Virus record (IMG/VR): IMGVR_UViG_3300006028_000138
Coordinates: 1 to 23,021 of that record
DNA from: a virus
DNA length: 23,021 bases
Reading direction: 5' to 3' (one strand)
Part shown: piece by piece, positions 1 to 5,663 of the stretch
Layout: every line of letters begins with the position of its first letter
Position numbering within the stretch: the stretch's first letter is position 1
Notes under the pieces: generated by a model
What the model was told of the DNA's origin: nothing
Seen by the model: only the letters and a program-made list of their open reading frames with translations
Databases searched by the model: none
Translations under genes and position numbers: made by a program

Positions 1-186
1 GACCCGATCGAGAGCTGGCTCGAGGCTCACGACCAGCGCCGCTTCGAGATGACTGCTCCACCGACGGCGGAGAACATCGCGTCCTACTTCCTGGGGATCG
101 CGCGCGGGCTCATGCTGCCGCACGGGATCACGGTCGTCTCGGTCACCGTTCATGAGACGCCGAACTGCAAAGCTATCGCCAGCTGA
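1..186 (+). CDS. queD: QueD/6-pyruvoyltetrahydropterin synthase family protein, C-terminal fragment
   Basis: The reading frame is open from the first base and ends at TGA 184-186, giving the last 61 residues; the 5' part lies outside the window. It shows the family's C-terminal pattern: PTAEN followed by an amphipathic helix, then a strand running into the conserved VTVHET and a short tail. In QueD the glutamate of this last motif contacts the pterin. QueD converts dihydroneopterin triphosphate to 6-carboxy-5,6,7,8-tetrahydropterin, the substrate of QueE, whose gene lies just downstream, with FolE encoded near the other end of the window. That context favours QueD over a pterin-salvage PTPS. 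The zinc-binding histidines and catalytic cysteine would lie in the missing part and cannot be checked. The HNH gene starts inside the last 35 bases of this frame. Confidence 0.82.
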   Translation, partial: DPIESWLEAHDQRRFEMTAPPTAENIASYFLGIARGLMLPHGITVVSVTVHETPNCKAIAS

Positions 187-643
187 ACGCTTCTGGCGAC
201 ACGTCGCCCGTGAAGTAAACGGGCACTGGCTATGGACTGGTGCAGTCGATGAGGCTAGCGGCTACGGGATGTTCAACTCTGGCGACGGCACGATCAAGGC
301 TCACGTGTTCGCGTTCGAGCTCGCCAACCCGCACCTGGTCAGGCTGCGCCGCAAGCAGCGCCTCGTGGTGCGTCACAGCTGTGACATCAAGCTGTGCTGC
401 AACCCGAAGTGCCTGCTGCTCGGGACGCAGAAGGACAACATGGCCGACATGGACGCGCGCGGTCGTCGGGTGAACAACCCAGCTCGCGGTGAGGACCATC
501 CCGGAGCCAAGCTCTCGCGTGAGAGTGTCGAGACAGCTCGACGACTGCACGCCCTCGGCGCCTCTTCCAGATCGCTGGCGAAGGTGTATGGTGTGACGTC
601 GACCGTGATGGACGATGTGATCAAACGAAGGAGCTGGCGATGA
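152..643 (+). CDS. HNH homing-type endonuclease with C-terminal HTH
   Basis: This 163-residue protein has the layout of phage HNH endonucleases. An N-terminal ERFW and WLWTG motif (residues 12-30) precedes GYG and an AH pair, then the nuclease core RHSCD...CCNP...LGT...DN (74-96), MDARGR, and a C-terminal helix-turn-helix (about 119-160) for DNA contacts. The core histidine H75 and N84 are present, but the position normally held by the last histidine (CCNPxHL) is cysteine C87, which may alter metal binding. The ATG at 152 lies inside the end of queD and is the only good start, because the ERFW region follows at once. The stop overlaps the queE start as ATGA. Such genes are often self-mobile and sit between conserved phage genes, as here between queD and queE. 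Cleavage activity is an inference. Confidence 0.85.
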   Translation: MRRRTAKLSPAERFWRHVAREVNGHWLWTGAVDEASGYGMFNSGDGTIKAHVFAFELANPHLVRLRRKQRLVVRHSCDIKLCCNPKCLLLGTQKDNMADMDARGRRVNNPARGEDHPGAKLSRESVETARRLHALGASSRSLAKVYGVTSTVMDDVIKRRSWR

Positions 644-1395
644 GCAAGACCTACGCAGTCGTAGAGGTGTTCGAGACTCTCCAGGGCGAGGGACGCTGGG
701 CAGGCCGGCGCGCAGTGTTCGTCCGCTTCGCGGGCTGCAACATGTGGAACGGCATCCCTGCCGACAGAGCCAAGGGGGCTGGTGCATGCGCGCGCTGGTG
801 CGACACGAACTTCGTCGGTGGGGACAAGATGTCTGCTGACGAGCTCGTCGCGGTCTGCAACACTGCGTGGACCGGCCCGCGTGGTCACGGTTCAGAGGAC
901 TCGCCGATGGTCGTTGTGTCTGGCGGCGAGCCGACGCTCCAGTTCGACTCGGCGCTCGCGCGCGAGCTCAACCGGGCTGGATGGTTCATCGCGATCGAGA
1001 CCAACGGGACCAAGGACTCGGAAGTCTTGCGCGCGTGCGATCACGTGTGTGTCTCGCCCAAGAAGGGATCGACGCTCGCGGTGTGGGCCGCGCACGAGCT
1101 CAAGGTTGTCCTGCCTGGCGGCATCTCCTCCGAGCCTGAGTCGCAGTGGACCGACGGCGAGCTCGCCACGATCGCAGCTCGAGGGCATTGGGGCGCGCGC
1201 TTCGTGCAGCCTCAGGACATCACGAACCAGGCAGCGGTCGAGGACACGCACCTACACACCCTACGCGTCGGGGCAGGTACGGTGCGCGAGGCTCAGCTGT
1301 ACGATCACCACGTGCGGGTCTGCCGAGACTTCATCAGAGCGAATCCCGGATGGAGGCTGTCGGTGCAGCAACACAAGTACCTCGGCCTGCGCTAA
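640..1395 (+). CDS. queE: 7-carboxy-7-deazaguanine synthase (radical SAM)
   Basis: The 251-residue protein carries QueE landmarks: FETLQGEG near the N terminus (residues 11-18), VFVRFAGCN (26-34), CDTNFVG (54-60), the SAM-contacting SGGEP (94-98), an ETNGT strand, VSPKKG, and the C-terminal WRLSVQQHKYLGLR (QueE proteins end in a similar QTHKYL motif). It is a [4Fe-4S] radical-SAM enzyme that ring-contracts 6-carboxytetrahydropterin to 7-carboxy-7-deazaguanine. The cluster cysteines are C33, C50 and C54, giving CX16CX3C, whereas known QueE proteins have CX3CX2C or CX14CX2C. The residue two places before W53, where the second cysteine is expected, is alanine. The gene overlaps the HNH stop as ATGA, indicating translational coupling, and the following gene has its own -10-like box. 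Identity is firm; activity with this spacing is not proven. Confidence 0.93.
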   Translation: MSKTYAVVEVFETLQGEGRWAGRRAVFVRFAGCNMWNGIPADRAKGAGACARWCDTNFVGGDKMSADELVAVCNTAWTGPRGHGSEDSPMVVVSGGEPTLQFDSALARELNRAGWFIAIETNGTKDSEVLRACDHVCVSPKKGSTLAVWAAHELKVVLPGGISSEPESQWTDGELATIAARGHWGARFVQPQDITNQAAVEDTHLHTLRVGAGTVREAQLYDHHVRVCRDFIRANPGWRLSVQQHKYLGLR

Positions 1396-1398
1396 GGT
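1393..1398 (+). promoter_or_regulatory. candidate -10 box (TAAGGT) for the Acb2/Tad1-like gene
   Basis: TAAGGT matches TAnnnT and ends 9 bases before the ATG at 1408, too close for a normal leader with a ribosome site. No convincing -35 is seen (AACACA 17 bases upstream shares three positions with the consensus). It overlaps the queE stop codon. It is one of several similar boxes in this window placed 6-9 bases before a start codon. Confidence 0.35.
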
Positions 1399-1407
1399 CT
1401 GCGGACC

Positions 1408-1617
1408 ATGAAGAACGAATTCGCGGTCCACAAGTTGAACGAAGCCGGCCTCGCCAAAGCCAACGCGATCGGTGAGGCCTTCAGCGCTCTGCTCGAACAT
1501 GTCGAGAAGGAGTGCCCGAAGGGTCGGCCACTCTCGCTCGTAATCACCAAGCTCCAAGAGGCCAGCTTCTGGGCCAAGCGCTCGATCGCAGAGCTGCCCG
1601 AGAACCAAGAGGCCTAG
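1408..1617 (+). CDS. Acb2/Tad1-like hairpin protein, candidate cyclic-nucleotide sponge (anti-CBASS/anti-Thoeris)
   Basis: This 69-residue protein is predicted as a two-helix hairpin: helix one about residues 11-34, a CPKGR turn (36-40), and helix two about 42-63. The second helix reads SLVITKLQEASFWAKRSIA, which closely follows the signature of the Acb2/Tad1 domain family of small phage proteins (RE-SLAxTKLEEAxxWAxxAIA). Characterised members form oligomers that bind cyclic di- and trinucleotides or gcADPR-type signals and so block CBASS or Thoeris immunity. Here the usual RE is RP (R40-P41). Placement beside 7-deazaguanine genes fits an anti-defence role. There is no clear Shine-Dalgarno; the -10-like box just upstream suggests a leaderless message. 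Its stop overlaps the stop of a convergent minus-strand gene by three bases. Family membership is likely; the bound ligand cannot be read from sequence. Confidence 0.75.
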   Translation: MKNEFAVHKLNEAGLAKANAIGEAFSALLEHVEKECPKGRPLSLVITKLQEASFWAKRSIAELPENQEA

Positions 1618-2099
1618 TCGTCGGCGAGCTCGAGTAGCTTTGCCGCTTGCCAGGCGTCGAGGTTCTTGCGGCGCATCCGATAGGACGGGTGCTGTGACCC
1701 AGGATGCTTCCAGTCCCAGCGCATCGTTGGCAGCACGGCGTCGGCCAAGATCAGCTCCTGGATGATAGCTGTTGTGGCCACGTCGGCGAGATCGTATCCC
1801 ATCCTCTCGCGCTTCCAGTCTTCGTAGTCGCGTTCGTACTCGTATCGCTCCTGGATCGAGAGGAACCTCGGCCGCATCTCGCCGACACGACGGCGCCACG
1901 GCAGGCAGAACTCTCGCTGGAGTTTGGTTGCGATCCCCGCTTTGATCGCGATGATATGGACGTTGCTGTGGCTGCTCACTACGTCGTTGATGAGGTCGCA
2001 GAGGTCTCGGATCTGATCGAATCGCCACGCCCCTACCTCGAGCTCTGTCACGCGCATCTCGCCCCTGGCGAGGACGACGTAGTGCGGCTTAGAAGTCAT
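1614..2099 (-). CDS. hypothetical phage protein, 161 aa
   Basis: This is the last gene of the minus-strand block and ends tail to tail with the Acb2/Tad1-like gene, sharing CTAG. I do not recognise the family. The N-terminal third alternates strand and helix (YVVLARGEM, VHIIAIKAG), suggesting a compact alpha/beta fold. The middle is charged and rich in tyrosine and arginine (about residues 80-105). The C terminus ends DAWQAAKLLELADD, resembling the end of the 182-residue protein encoded at 7742-8290 (DSWIAARMLALADFEE). The ATG at 2099 overlaps the previous gene by 11 bases. GC-rich third positions support the frame. The only histidine pair near the C terminus (KHPGSQHPS) could bind metal, but no catalytic motif is clear. 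Confidence 0.72.
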   Translation of the reverse strand: MTSKPHYVVLARGEMRVTELEVGAWRFDQIRDLCDLINDVVSSHSNVHIIAIKAGIATKLQREFCLPWRRRVGEMRPRFLSIQERYEYERDYEDWKRERMGYDLADVATTAIIQELILADAVLPTMRWDWKHPGSQHPSYRMRRKNLDAWQAAKLLELADD

Positions 2100-2637
2100 C
2101 GTCGGATCTGATCGAGGAGAGGAGCTTGGCGGCCACCTCGGCCTTCTTCTCGTGTACAGCCTCGCGGAGGTCGGCCACGATGTGCTTCATCGTGTTGTAC
2201 TTGGCCTTCGGTGCCACTGCGACTTGATCACGGAATGCGTTGGCTGCCTTGCGGTCAGTGTGGTCGAGCGCCGCCAGCGCGTTGATCAAGATGTTCTCGA
2301 GGATGTAGACGCGGGTCTCCATCCGCAGCGCGTCGTCCTTCATGTCCGAGGTCTCGTCCGCTGCGCCGGCAGCCTGCACCAAGTAGGCGGCCGCGCGCAT
2401 GTTGGGGACGTGCCTCAGCGCGTTGGTCAGCGTTTGCATCTTCGATCGCGAGACCTCGAGTACGAGGGTCACGACTGTCTTCGGGAGTGGCCTACCCCCG
2501 GAGTCGACCATGCCCGCGTCCGTCCCGACCTTCGATCCCGAGAGCCTCTCGTACCGAGCCTGGTCCTCGATCGCCCATTCGACCGCGTCTTCGAGGAACC
2601 CTTTGGGAGTCTCCAGTGTTGGTGGTCTGTACGCCAT
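2089..2637 (-). CDS. hypothetical phage protein, 182 aa, mostly helical
   Basis: The frame is open further upstream, but the ATG at 2637 is preferred: it follows a purine-rich GAAGGAAGAGAAGGAAACAG stretch that can serve as ribosome site, and the residues before it overlap the next gene and look non-coding. The protein starts MAYRPPTLETP and is largely helical, with alternating acidic and basic helices from about residue 45 and an acidic end (SDDDF). A SGSKVGTDAGMVDSGGRPLP loop lies near residue 30. No domain is recognised. It belongs to the minus-strand block that reads away from the HTH gene at 3830, so it is probably transcribed together with its neighbours. A DNA- or protein-binding accessory role is possible but unsupported. 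Confidence 0.72.
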   Translation of the reverse strand: MAYRPPTLETPKGFLEDAVEWAIEDQARYERLSGSKVGTDAGMVDSGGRPLPKTVVTLVLEVSRSKMQTLTNALRHVPNMRAAAYLVQAAGAADETSDMKDDALRMETRVYILENILINALAALDHTDRKAANAFRDQVAVAPKAKYNTMKHIVADLREAVHEKKAEVAAKLLSSIRSDDDF

Positions 2638-2672
2638 TCTCTGTTTCCTTCTCTTCCTTCGATCACGAGGCG

Positions 2673-3035
2673 TCACGCCCAGGGATCTTTGTCTACGCGC
2701 AGGAACCTGGCCGCGAGCTTCGCAACCGCATCGTGCTCGGCCTGTACCGGGCAGCGGTGCGACGCCACAGCTCGCCACACGACGTTGCGGGTCTTCGCAC
2801 TGACCTCGACCTCCCAGACGATCTGGCGCCTGGGGCTGACTAGCTTCCAGACTCGATCACCAACCTCGAGCCTGTCCTTCGAGTCCAACGCGGCCTGGAG
2901 GTCGGCCTCTTCGCAGAAGCTGTCCTCCCAGTTGGCGACGTCCTGCTCTGTCGCAGGCCTGTACTCGCCAGTCTCCTCGCTGTCGGGATCGGTCTCCCAG
3001 CGCATGTTGCGCGACTCGACCACGTAGTCGATCAC
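2673..3035 (-). CDS. hypothetical phage protein, 120 aa
   Basis: It starts with GTG at 3035, overlapping the upstream gene's stop as GTGA, and codes for 120 residues. The N-terminal half is acidic (WETDPDSEETGEYRPA, then VANWEDSFCEEADL). The second half holds predicted beta strands (DRVWKLVSPRR, IVWEVEVSAKTRNVVWRAV) and a C-terminal helix with RFLRVDKDPWA. This resembles small beta-barrel or plectonin-like phage proteins in general shape only; no family is recognised. Between this gene's stop and the start at 2637 lie 35 bases with the next gene's ribosome site. Confidence 0.72.
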   Translation of the reverse strand: MIDYVVESRNMRWETDPDSEETGEYRPATEQDVANWEDSFCEEADLQAALDSKDRLEVGDRVWKLVSPRRQIVWEVEVSAKTRNVVWRAVASHRCPVQAEHDAVAKLAARFLRVDKDPWA

Positions 3036-3298
3036 CCGCTGACCTCGTCCGAGAAGACCTGGCAGGCGAGTGCCACGAGGCAGGCCCGACAGAGCATCAT
3101 GCGGCTGATGTGCACGCCGGTGTCTCGTGCCGGGTGTGGGACGCCGCGCGCCTCTCGGTTCTCATGCTGCTTCTCCAACACCTGGCGCGCCCCGATCGTG
3201 GGTGGTCCATTTCTGGTGCAGAGGATTCGATCGTACTCGCGTCCGCAGTCTGCCTGGCAGAGGCCGCCTTGCTGTTGAGCGTGCGCGATGACGATCAC
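3032..3298 (-). CDS. small cysteine-rich probable zinc-binding protein, 88 aa
   Basis: GTG start at 3298, overlapping the previous stop as GTGA. Cysteines C14, C18 and C27 form an N-terminal cluster, followed by a histidine-containing middle (QHENREARGVPHPARD) and a C-terminal LCRACLVALACQVF with C70, C73 and C79. A C-terminal CxxC followed by a short helix is also found in the proteins encoded at 3474-3752 and in the plus-strand zinc-site family from 5871 onward, though the N-terminal halves differ. A structural zinc site is likely; a role in nucleic-acid or protein binding is inferred. No named family recognised. Confidence 0.68.
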   Translation of the reverse strand: MIVIAHAQQQGGLCQADCGREYDRILCTRNGPPTIGARQVLEKQHENREARGVPHPARDTGVHISRMMLCRACLVALACQVFSDEVSG

Positions 3299-3477
3299 AA
3301 GGCCTCTACCTCACCGCCACCTGGTAGCTCCGACTCGTGTGCTCGCGGCAGGCAATGTTGGGTACGACCATGGCCGCCAGACTTGCGGTGGGCGCGGAGC
3401 CTGCCGTCTCGGTTCACGTGTACGAAGCGTCCGCAGTTTGGGCAGCGGATACGCGGTCCTCGTTTAGACTTGATCAC
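3295..3477 (-). CDS. C2HC zinc-finger protein, 60 aa
   Basis: This 60-residue basic protein starts with GTG at 3477 (GTGA overlap with the gene before it) and ends overlapping the next start in the same way. Residues 12-42 read C-P-N-C-G-R-F-V, then GRLRAH, and finally a cysteine at 42, giving C12, C15, H30 and C42 as likely ligands. This C-x2-C-x14-H-x11-C arrangement is common in very small phage proteins that end in a cysteine-proline or similar turn. The basic N terminus (MIKSKRGPRIR) would suit nucleic-acid binding. Its function is unknown. Confidence 0.7.
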   Translation of the reverse strand: MIKSKRGPRIRCPNCGRFVHVNRDGRLRAHRKSGGHGRTQHCLPRAHESELPGGGEVEAL

Positions 3478-3752
3478 AAGGCCTCCATCTCCAGGATCGC
3501 CAACGCGAGCCTGACCGCGCAGCGGTTGCAGAGGAACATCGGATCACTGTAGCTAGTGCCTCCGGTACTCGCCGGCGTGACCTTGTACAGCTTGCATCTG
3601 ATCGCGCCACCGCGTCCGGATTGGATGTTACCTGATCCCGACCTGTACGGAATGCAGCCGTGGCAGTTGTCGGCGTAGCCTTGTCCAGGCACCGCGGTGA
3701 TGGTGGCCCCGGCATGACCCTCGGGGTGCAGTCGACTTGGCTTCCTGGGCAC
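3474..3752 (-). CDS. small cysteine-rich probable zinc-binding protein, 92 aa; first gene of the minus block
   Basis: GTG at 3752 is the likely start; it is the first gene of the minus-strand block, reading away from the gene at 3830. The N-terminal region is glycine- and proline-rich. Cysteines C30 and C33 (NCHGC), C53 (IRCKLYKV), and C75 and C78 (FLCNRCAVRLALAIL) could form one or two zinc sites. The C-terminal CxxC-helix resembles that of the 88-residue protein and the plus-strand zinc family. No strong ribosome site precedes it, so the start is less certain. No function can be assigned. Confidence 0.65.
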   Translation of the reverse strand: MPRKPSRLHPEGHAGATITAVPGQGYADNCHGCIPYRSGSGNIQSGRGGAIRCKLYKVTPASTGGTSYSDPMFLCNRCAVRLALAILEMEAL

Positions 3753-3829
3753 GAGAGAGTCTTACCTGCGCACCGTAGCCCTTCCGACCTTGACCTCAGT
3801 GCACACCGAAGGCACAGTGCTGTACAGCT
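3753..3829. promoter_or_regulatory. divergent intergenic region, probable promoters for both directions
   Basis: These 77 bases separate two divergently read operons and must hold signals for both unless read-through occurs. TTGACC (3790-3795) is a fair -35 for the plus strand, but no good -10 lies 16-18 bases downstream. On the minus strand ACCGTA (3771-3776) reads TACGGT in reverse, a possible -10. CAGTGC occurs twice (3798-3803 and 3815-3820) and could be an operator half-site. None of this is strong. Confidence 0.35.
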
Positions 3830-4576
3830 ATGGGCACCACAGGGAACAAGGTCGACTTCGAGACATGGAACAAGCTGCTGGAGGCCTACCGCGAGGACCC
3901 TGGGAACTTCTCTAACGCGGCACGTCACGCAGGCGTCCAGCGCCGGACGGCCCGGAGAGCCTGGGACGTCGGGTACCCCGATCGACCTTGGGGAGGCAAG
4001 AGCATCCGGGACATGATCCGCGACGAGGCCGAGCTCGCGCGGTCCCGCACGCAGCTCGAGCTGGAGCGTGAAGAGTTGAACGAGGACAAGGAGTTACTCG
4101 AATCCGAGCGGTCCGCAGAAGCCGCGCGCCAGCGGGCGATCGCCGTCCGCGTTGAGGAAGCGCAGCTGATCTCCGGCGCTCGGGCCATTACGATGAACGC
4201 GTTCGCATCCGCGAGCAAGGCCGCGCAGGGCTTGTCCCAGGCCATGACTAAGCTGGGAGGCAGCCTGATCTCGAAGGCCATGTCTGCGGACGAGCTCAGC
4301 ATGAAGGACATGACAGCGCTGTCCGCGTTGCTGCGCCGATACTCCAGCACTCTCAGGGAGTTGACGCAGGCGGGTCAGACCGCGATGGAGATGGAGCGGC
4401 TGTACCTCGGAGAGCCGACAAGCGTGATCGGGGTGATGACAGACCTCGACGCCATGCCGATCGAAGACCTCGTCAAGATGGCTGGGTACCAGGACGAGGT
4501 CCTCACTCGAGCTCGCGAGCGCGGGCTGGTCGTCCTGGACGGCGGCCTCAAGAAAGACGGCAGCCACAAGCCCTAG
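3830..4576 (+). CDS. HTH and coiled-coil protein, possible terminase small subunit or DNA-binding regulator
   Basis: The 248-residue protein has an N-terminal helix-turn-helix (about residues 24-47: GNFSNAARHAGVQRRTARRAW), a long charged coiled coil (60-112: RSRTQLELEREELNEDKELL and on), a helical middle rich in alanine and serine (115-190), and a C-terminal helical part ending in a basic tail. Terminase small subunits often have this order of HTH, helical oligomerisation region and C-terminal part, and the gene lies upstream of terL, although more than 5 kb and many genes separate them. A transcription regulator for the divergent operons is the alternative, given its position at the divergent junction. 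The ATG at 3830 is the first start after the intergenic region; no clear ribosome site precedes it. A short 6-bp inverted repeat covers its stop codon. Confidence 0.78.
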   Translation: MGTTGNKVDFETWNKLLEAYREDPGNFSNAARHAGVQRRTARRAWDVGYPDRPWGGKSIRDMIRDEAELARSRTQLELEREELNEDKELLESERSAEAARQRAIAVRVEEAQLISGARAITMNAFASASKAAQGLSQAMTKLGGSLISKAMSADELSMKDMTALSALLRRYSSTLRELTQAGQTAMEMERLYLGEPTSVIGVMTDLDAMPIEDLVKMAGYQDEVLTRARERGLVVLDGGLKKDGSHKP

Positions 4577-4612
4577 GTCGGAACTCGGAACCTAGTCGGC
4601 AAGGCTGAGATC

Positions 4613-4730
4613 ATGGCCAAGTACGAATATTGCGGAGAAACAGACGGAAAGAAGATCGCCCGCGGGCTGGCGTACTACGTGTCTGCTGAAGTCGATCAAG
4701 AACCTCGCGGACAAGCAGCGCGATCTCAAC
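4613..4730 (+). other. possible out-of-frame 5' part of the following gene (+1 frame change)
   Basis: An ATG at 4613, 9 bases after AAGG, opens a frame reading MAKYEYCGETDGKKIARGLA and then YYV. From about 4684 the GC-rich third-position pattern leaves this frame and appears in the +1 frame (LLKSIKNLADKQRDLNM), which is the frame of the gene annotated from 4731 and has no ATG, GTG or TTG upstream of 4731. Dropping one base after GTG 4679-4681 would join the two parts into a protein of about 114 residues. Sequencing error, a decayed start or programmed +1 frameshifting are all possible. Confidence 0.4.
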
Positions 4731-4958
4731 ATGCTGAACCAGCGGCTCAACTCGGAGGCCACCAGGGCGCGCTCTGCCCAGCTCGCGAGCGAGAAGTACC
4801 TCAACTGGCGCCGCGCCCAAGACGGCCCAACCCTCGGCCCCGGGACGGCCTTCGAGGAGTGGGCACGCGATGTCGAGGCAGCGGAGGCGTCGCGCAAGCT
4901 GCGAGAGAACGAGTACCCAGAGTCGGAGTACGACCTCCGAGATCCGTGTGACCTATGA
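4731..4958 (+). CDS. small helical hypothetical protein, 75 aa (possibly longer)
   Basis: From ATG 4731 this codes for 75 residues that are mostly charged helix (LNQRLNSEATRARSAQLASE), with a GPTLGPGTAFEEWARDVEA stretch and an acidic end. The helix clearly begins before this ATG in the same frame (about 4687 on), and no ribosome site precedes 4731, so the true product is probably longer and starts at the out-of-frame ATG at 4613. It ends with an ATGA overlap with the next gene. No family recognised. Confidence 0.55.
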   Translation: MLNQRLNSEATRARSAQLASEKYLNWRRAQDGPTLGPGTAFEEWARDVEAAEASRKLRENEYPESEYDLRDPCDL

Positions 4959-5206
4959 TCGACGAGTCGAAGATGCTGAGCATGACGTGCTGGCGGTTCA
5001 TCGAGAAGAAGTGCCCCGGCGCTCGCGCCGCGTGGGCACGCGACGTCGGCCTTCCGGAGAACCAGTTCCAGATGGGGATCTCGGGCAAGCCGTTCTACTG
5101 CTCCGCAACCGAGCGCGACTGGTTCGCCAACCCTCAGAGCCAGCGCCGCCAGTTCAAGCGCGACCCCGCTACCGGCGTGTGGTCAGCCGTGTGGGCTCCG
5201 CCGTGA
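4955..5206 (+). CDS. hypothetical phage protein, 83 aa
   Basis: ATG at 4955 overlaps the previous stop as ATGA. The product is 83 residues, with two cysteines in the first third (TCWRFIEKKCPGA) and tryptophans along its length (CWRF, AAWARDVG, RDWFANP, VWSAVWAPP). It is basic in the second half. I recognise no family; it may be a small accessory protein that binds a partner through its aromatic surface, but that is speculation. The following gene starts by a GTGA overlap with its stop. Confidence 0.62.
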   Translation: MIDESKMLSMTCWRFIEKKCPGARAAWARDVGLPENQFQMGISGKPFYCSATERDWFANPQSQRRQFKRDPATGVWSAVWAPP

Positions 5207-5487
5207 TCGTCTACCTCGTGGCTCGCACCTACTCGGAGTGCGAGTCGATCAAGCCGACGATGTTCATGCTCTACCTCGGCACGCCGCAGGTAGTGGTTGC
5301 TGGCCTAGGCTGGGGCAAAGACTGGTGGACCCCGAAGAGTCACCCGCTCGATGCCGTCATGAGCCGCGACGTCCGCAAGTACAGGAGCAAGGTCGCTGCG
5401 ATCGCGAAGGCGCTCCTACTCGGCGGGCGCGTCATCCCCATCGACTCGTCCGCAGGTCACCTAGTACCTAGCAGGACTGCCCCGTGA
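5203..5487 (+). CDS. hypothetical protein of the tryptophan/ALLxGG small-protein family, 94 aa
   Basis: GTG at 5203 overlaps the previous stop (GTGA). The 94-residue product has an N-terminal strand (MIVYLVARTY), a WGKDWW aromatic stretch (about residues 44-49), then a helix ending in AKALLLGGRV (70-79). The same order of an N-terminal hydrophobic strand, central aromatic stretch and C-terminal AAAxALLxGG helix occurs in the two adjacent genes at 9262 and 9507, so these three look like paralogues. The function of this group is unknown to me. The frame continues upstream without stop, but the overlap start gives the length typical of its relatives. Confidence 0.65.
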   Translation: MIVYLVARTYSECESIKPTMFMLYLGTPQVVVAGLGWGKDWWTPKSHPLDAVMSRDVRKYRSKVAAIAKALLLGGRVIPIDSSAGHLVPSRTAP

Positions 5488-5501
5488 GCCCGAGCGCTCG
5501 C

Positions 5502-5663
5502 CTAGAACTTGACCACGTGCGTCGCTACCTCGAACATGGTCACGAGCAGACCGCAGGCGTAGGCCAGGCGGCCGAGCTCGACCAGCTTCGGGTTCGCGGA
5601 CAAGGCGTACACGAGGACGCCAACGATGCAGACGAGGAAGGGCAGGAGGATGGCAAAAGTCAT
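5502..5663 (-). CDS. small two-helix membrane protein on the minus strand, 53 aa
   Basis: On the minus strand this 53-residue protein has two hydrophobic segments, about residues 3-20 (FAILLPFLVCIVGVLVYA) and 32-47 (RLAYACGLLVTMFEVA), separated by a short SANPKLVELG loop. This is the shape and wording of tiny phage inner-membrane proteins that recur in many tailed phages; holin-like or superinfection roles are sometimes proposed for such proteins, but I cannot assign one. The gene runs against all its neighbours. Its ATG shares a palindromic CATG (5661-5664) with the start of the plus-strand gene at 5662. No ribosome site or promoter is obvious. The plus-strand frame across it has no coding character. 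Confidence 0.7.
   Translation of the reverse strand: MTFAILLPFLVCIVGVLVYALSANPKLVELGRLAYACGLLVTMFEVATHVVKF

Noticed and set aside
230-888. Long open frames on the minus strand across the HNH and queE genes
   Set aside because: They overlap genes with clear motifs and are arginine/alanine-rich shadows produced by the GC-rich third positions of the plus strand.
1261-2028. 255-codon minus-strand open frame across queE, the Acb2/Tad1-like gene and the following gene
   Set aside because: It runs through the recognised queE end and the hairpin gene in a different frame; composition is low-complexity arginine/leucine.
4573-4595. Inverted repeat CTAGGT...ACCTAG over the stop codon of the 248-aa gene, as a terminator
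   Set aside because: The stem has only six pairs with an 11-base loop and no run of T follows, so termination cannot be claimed.
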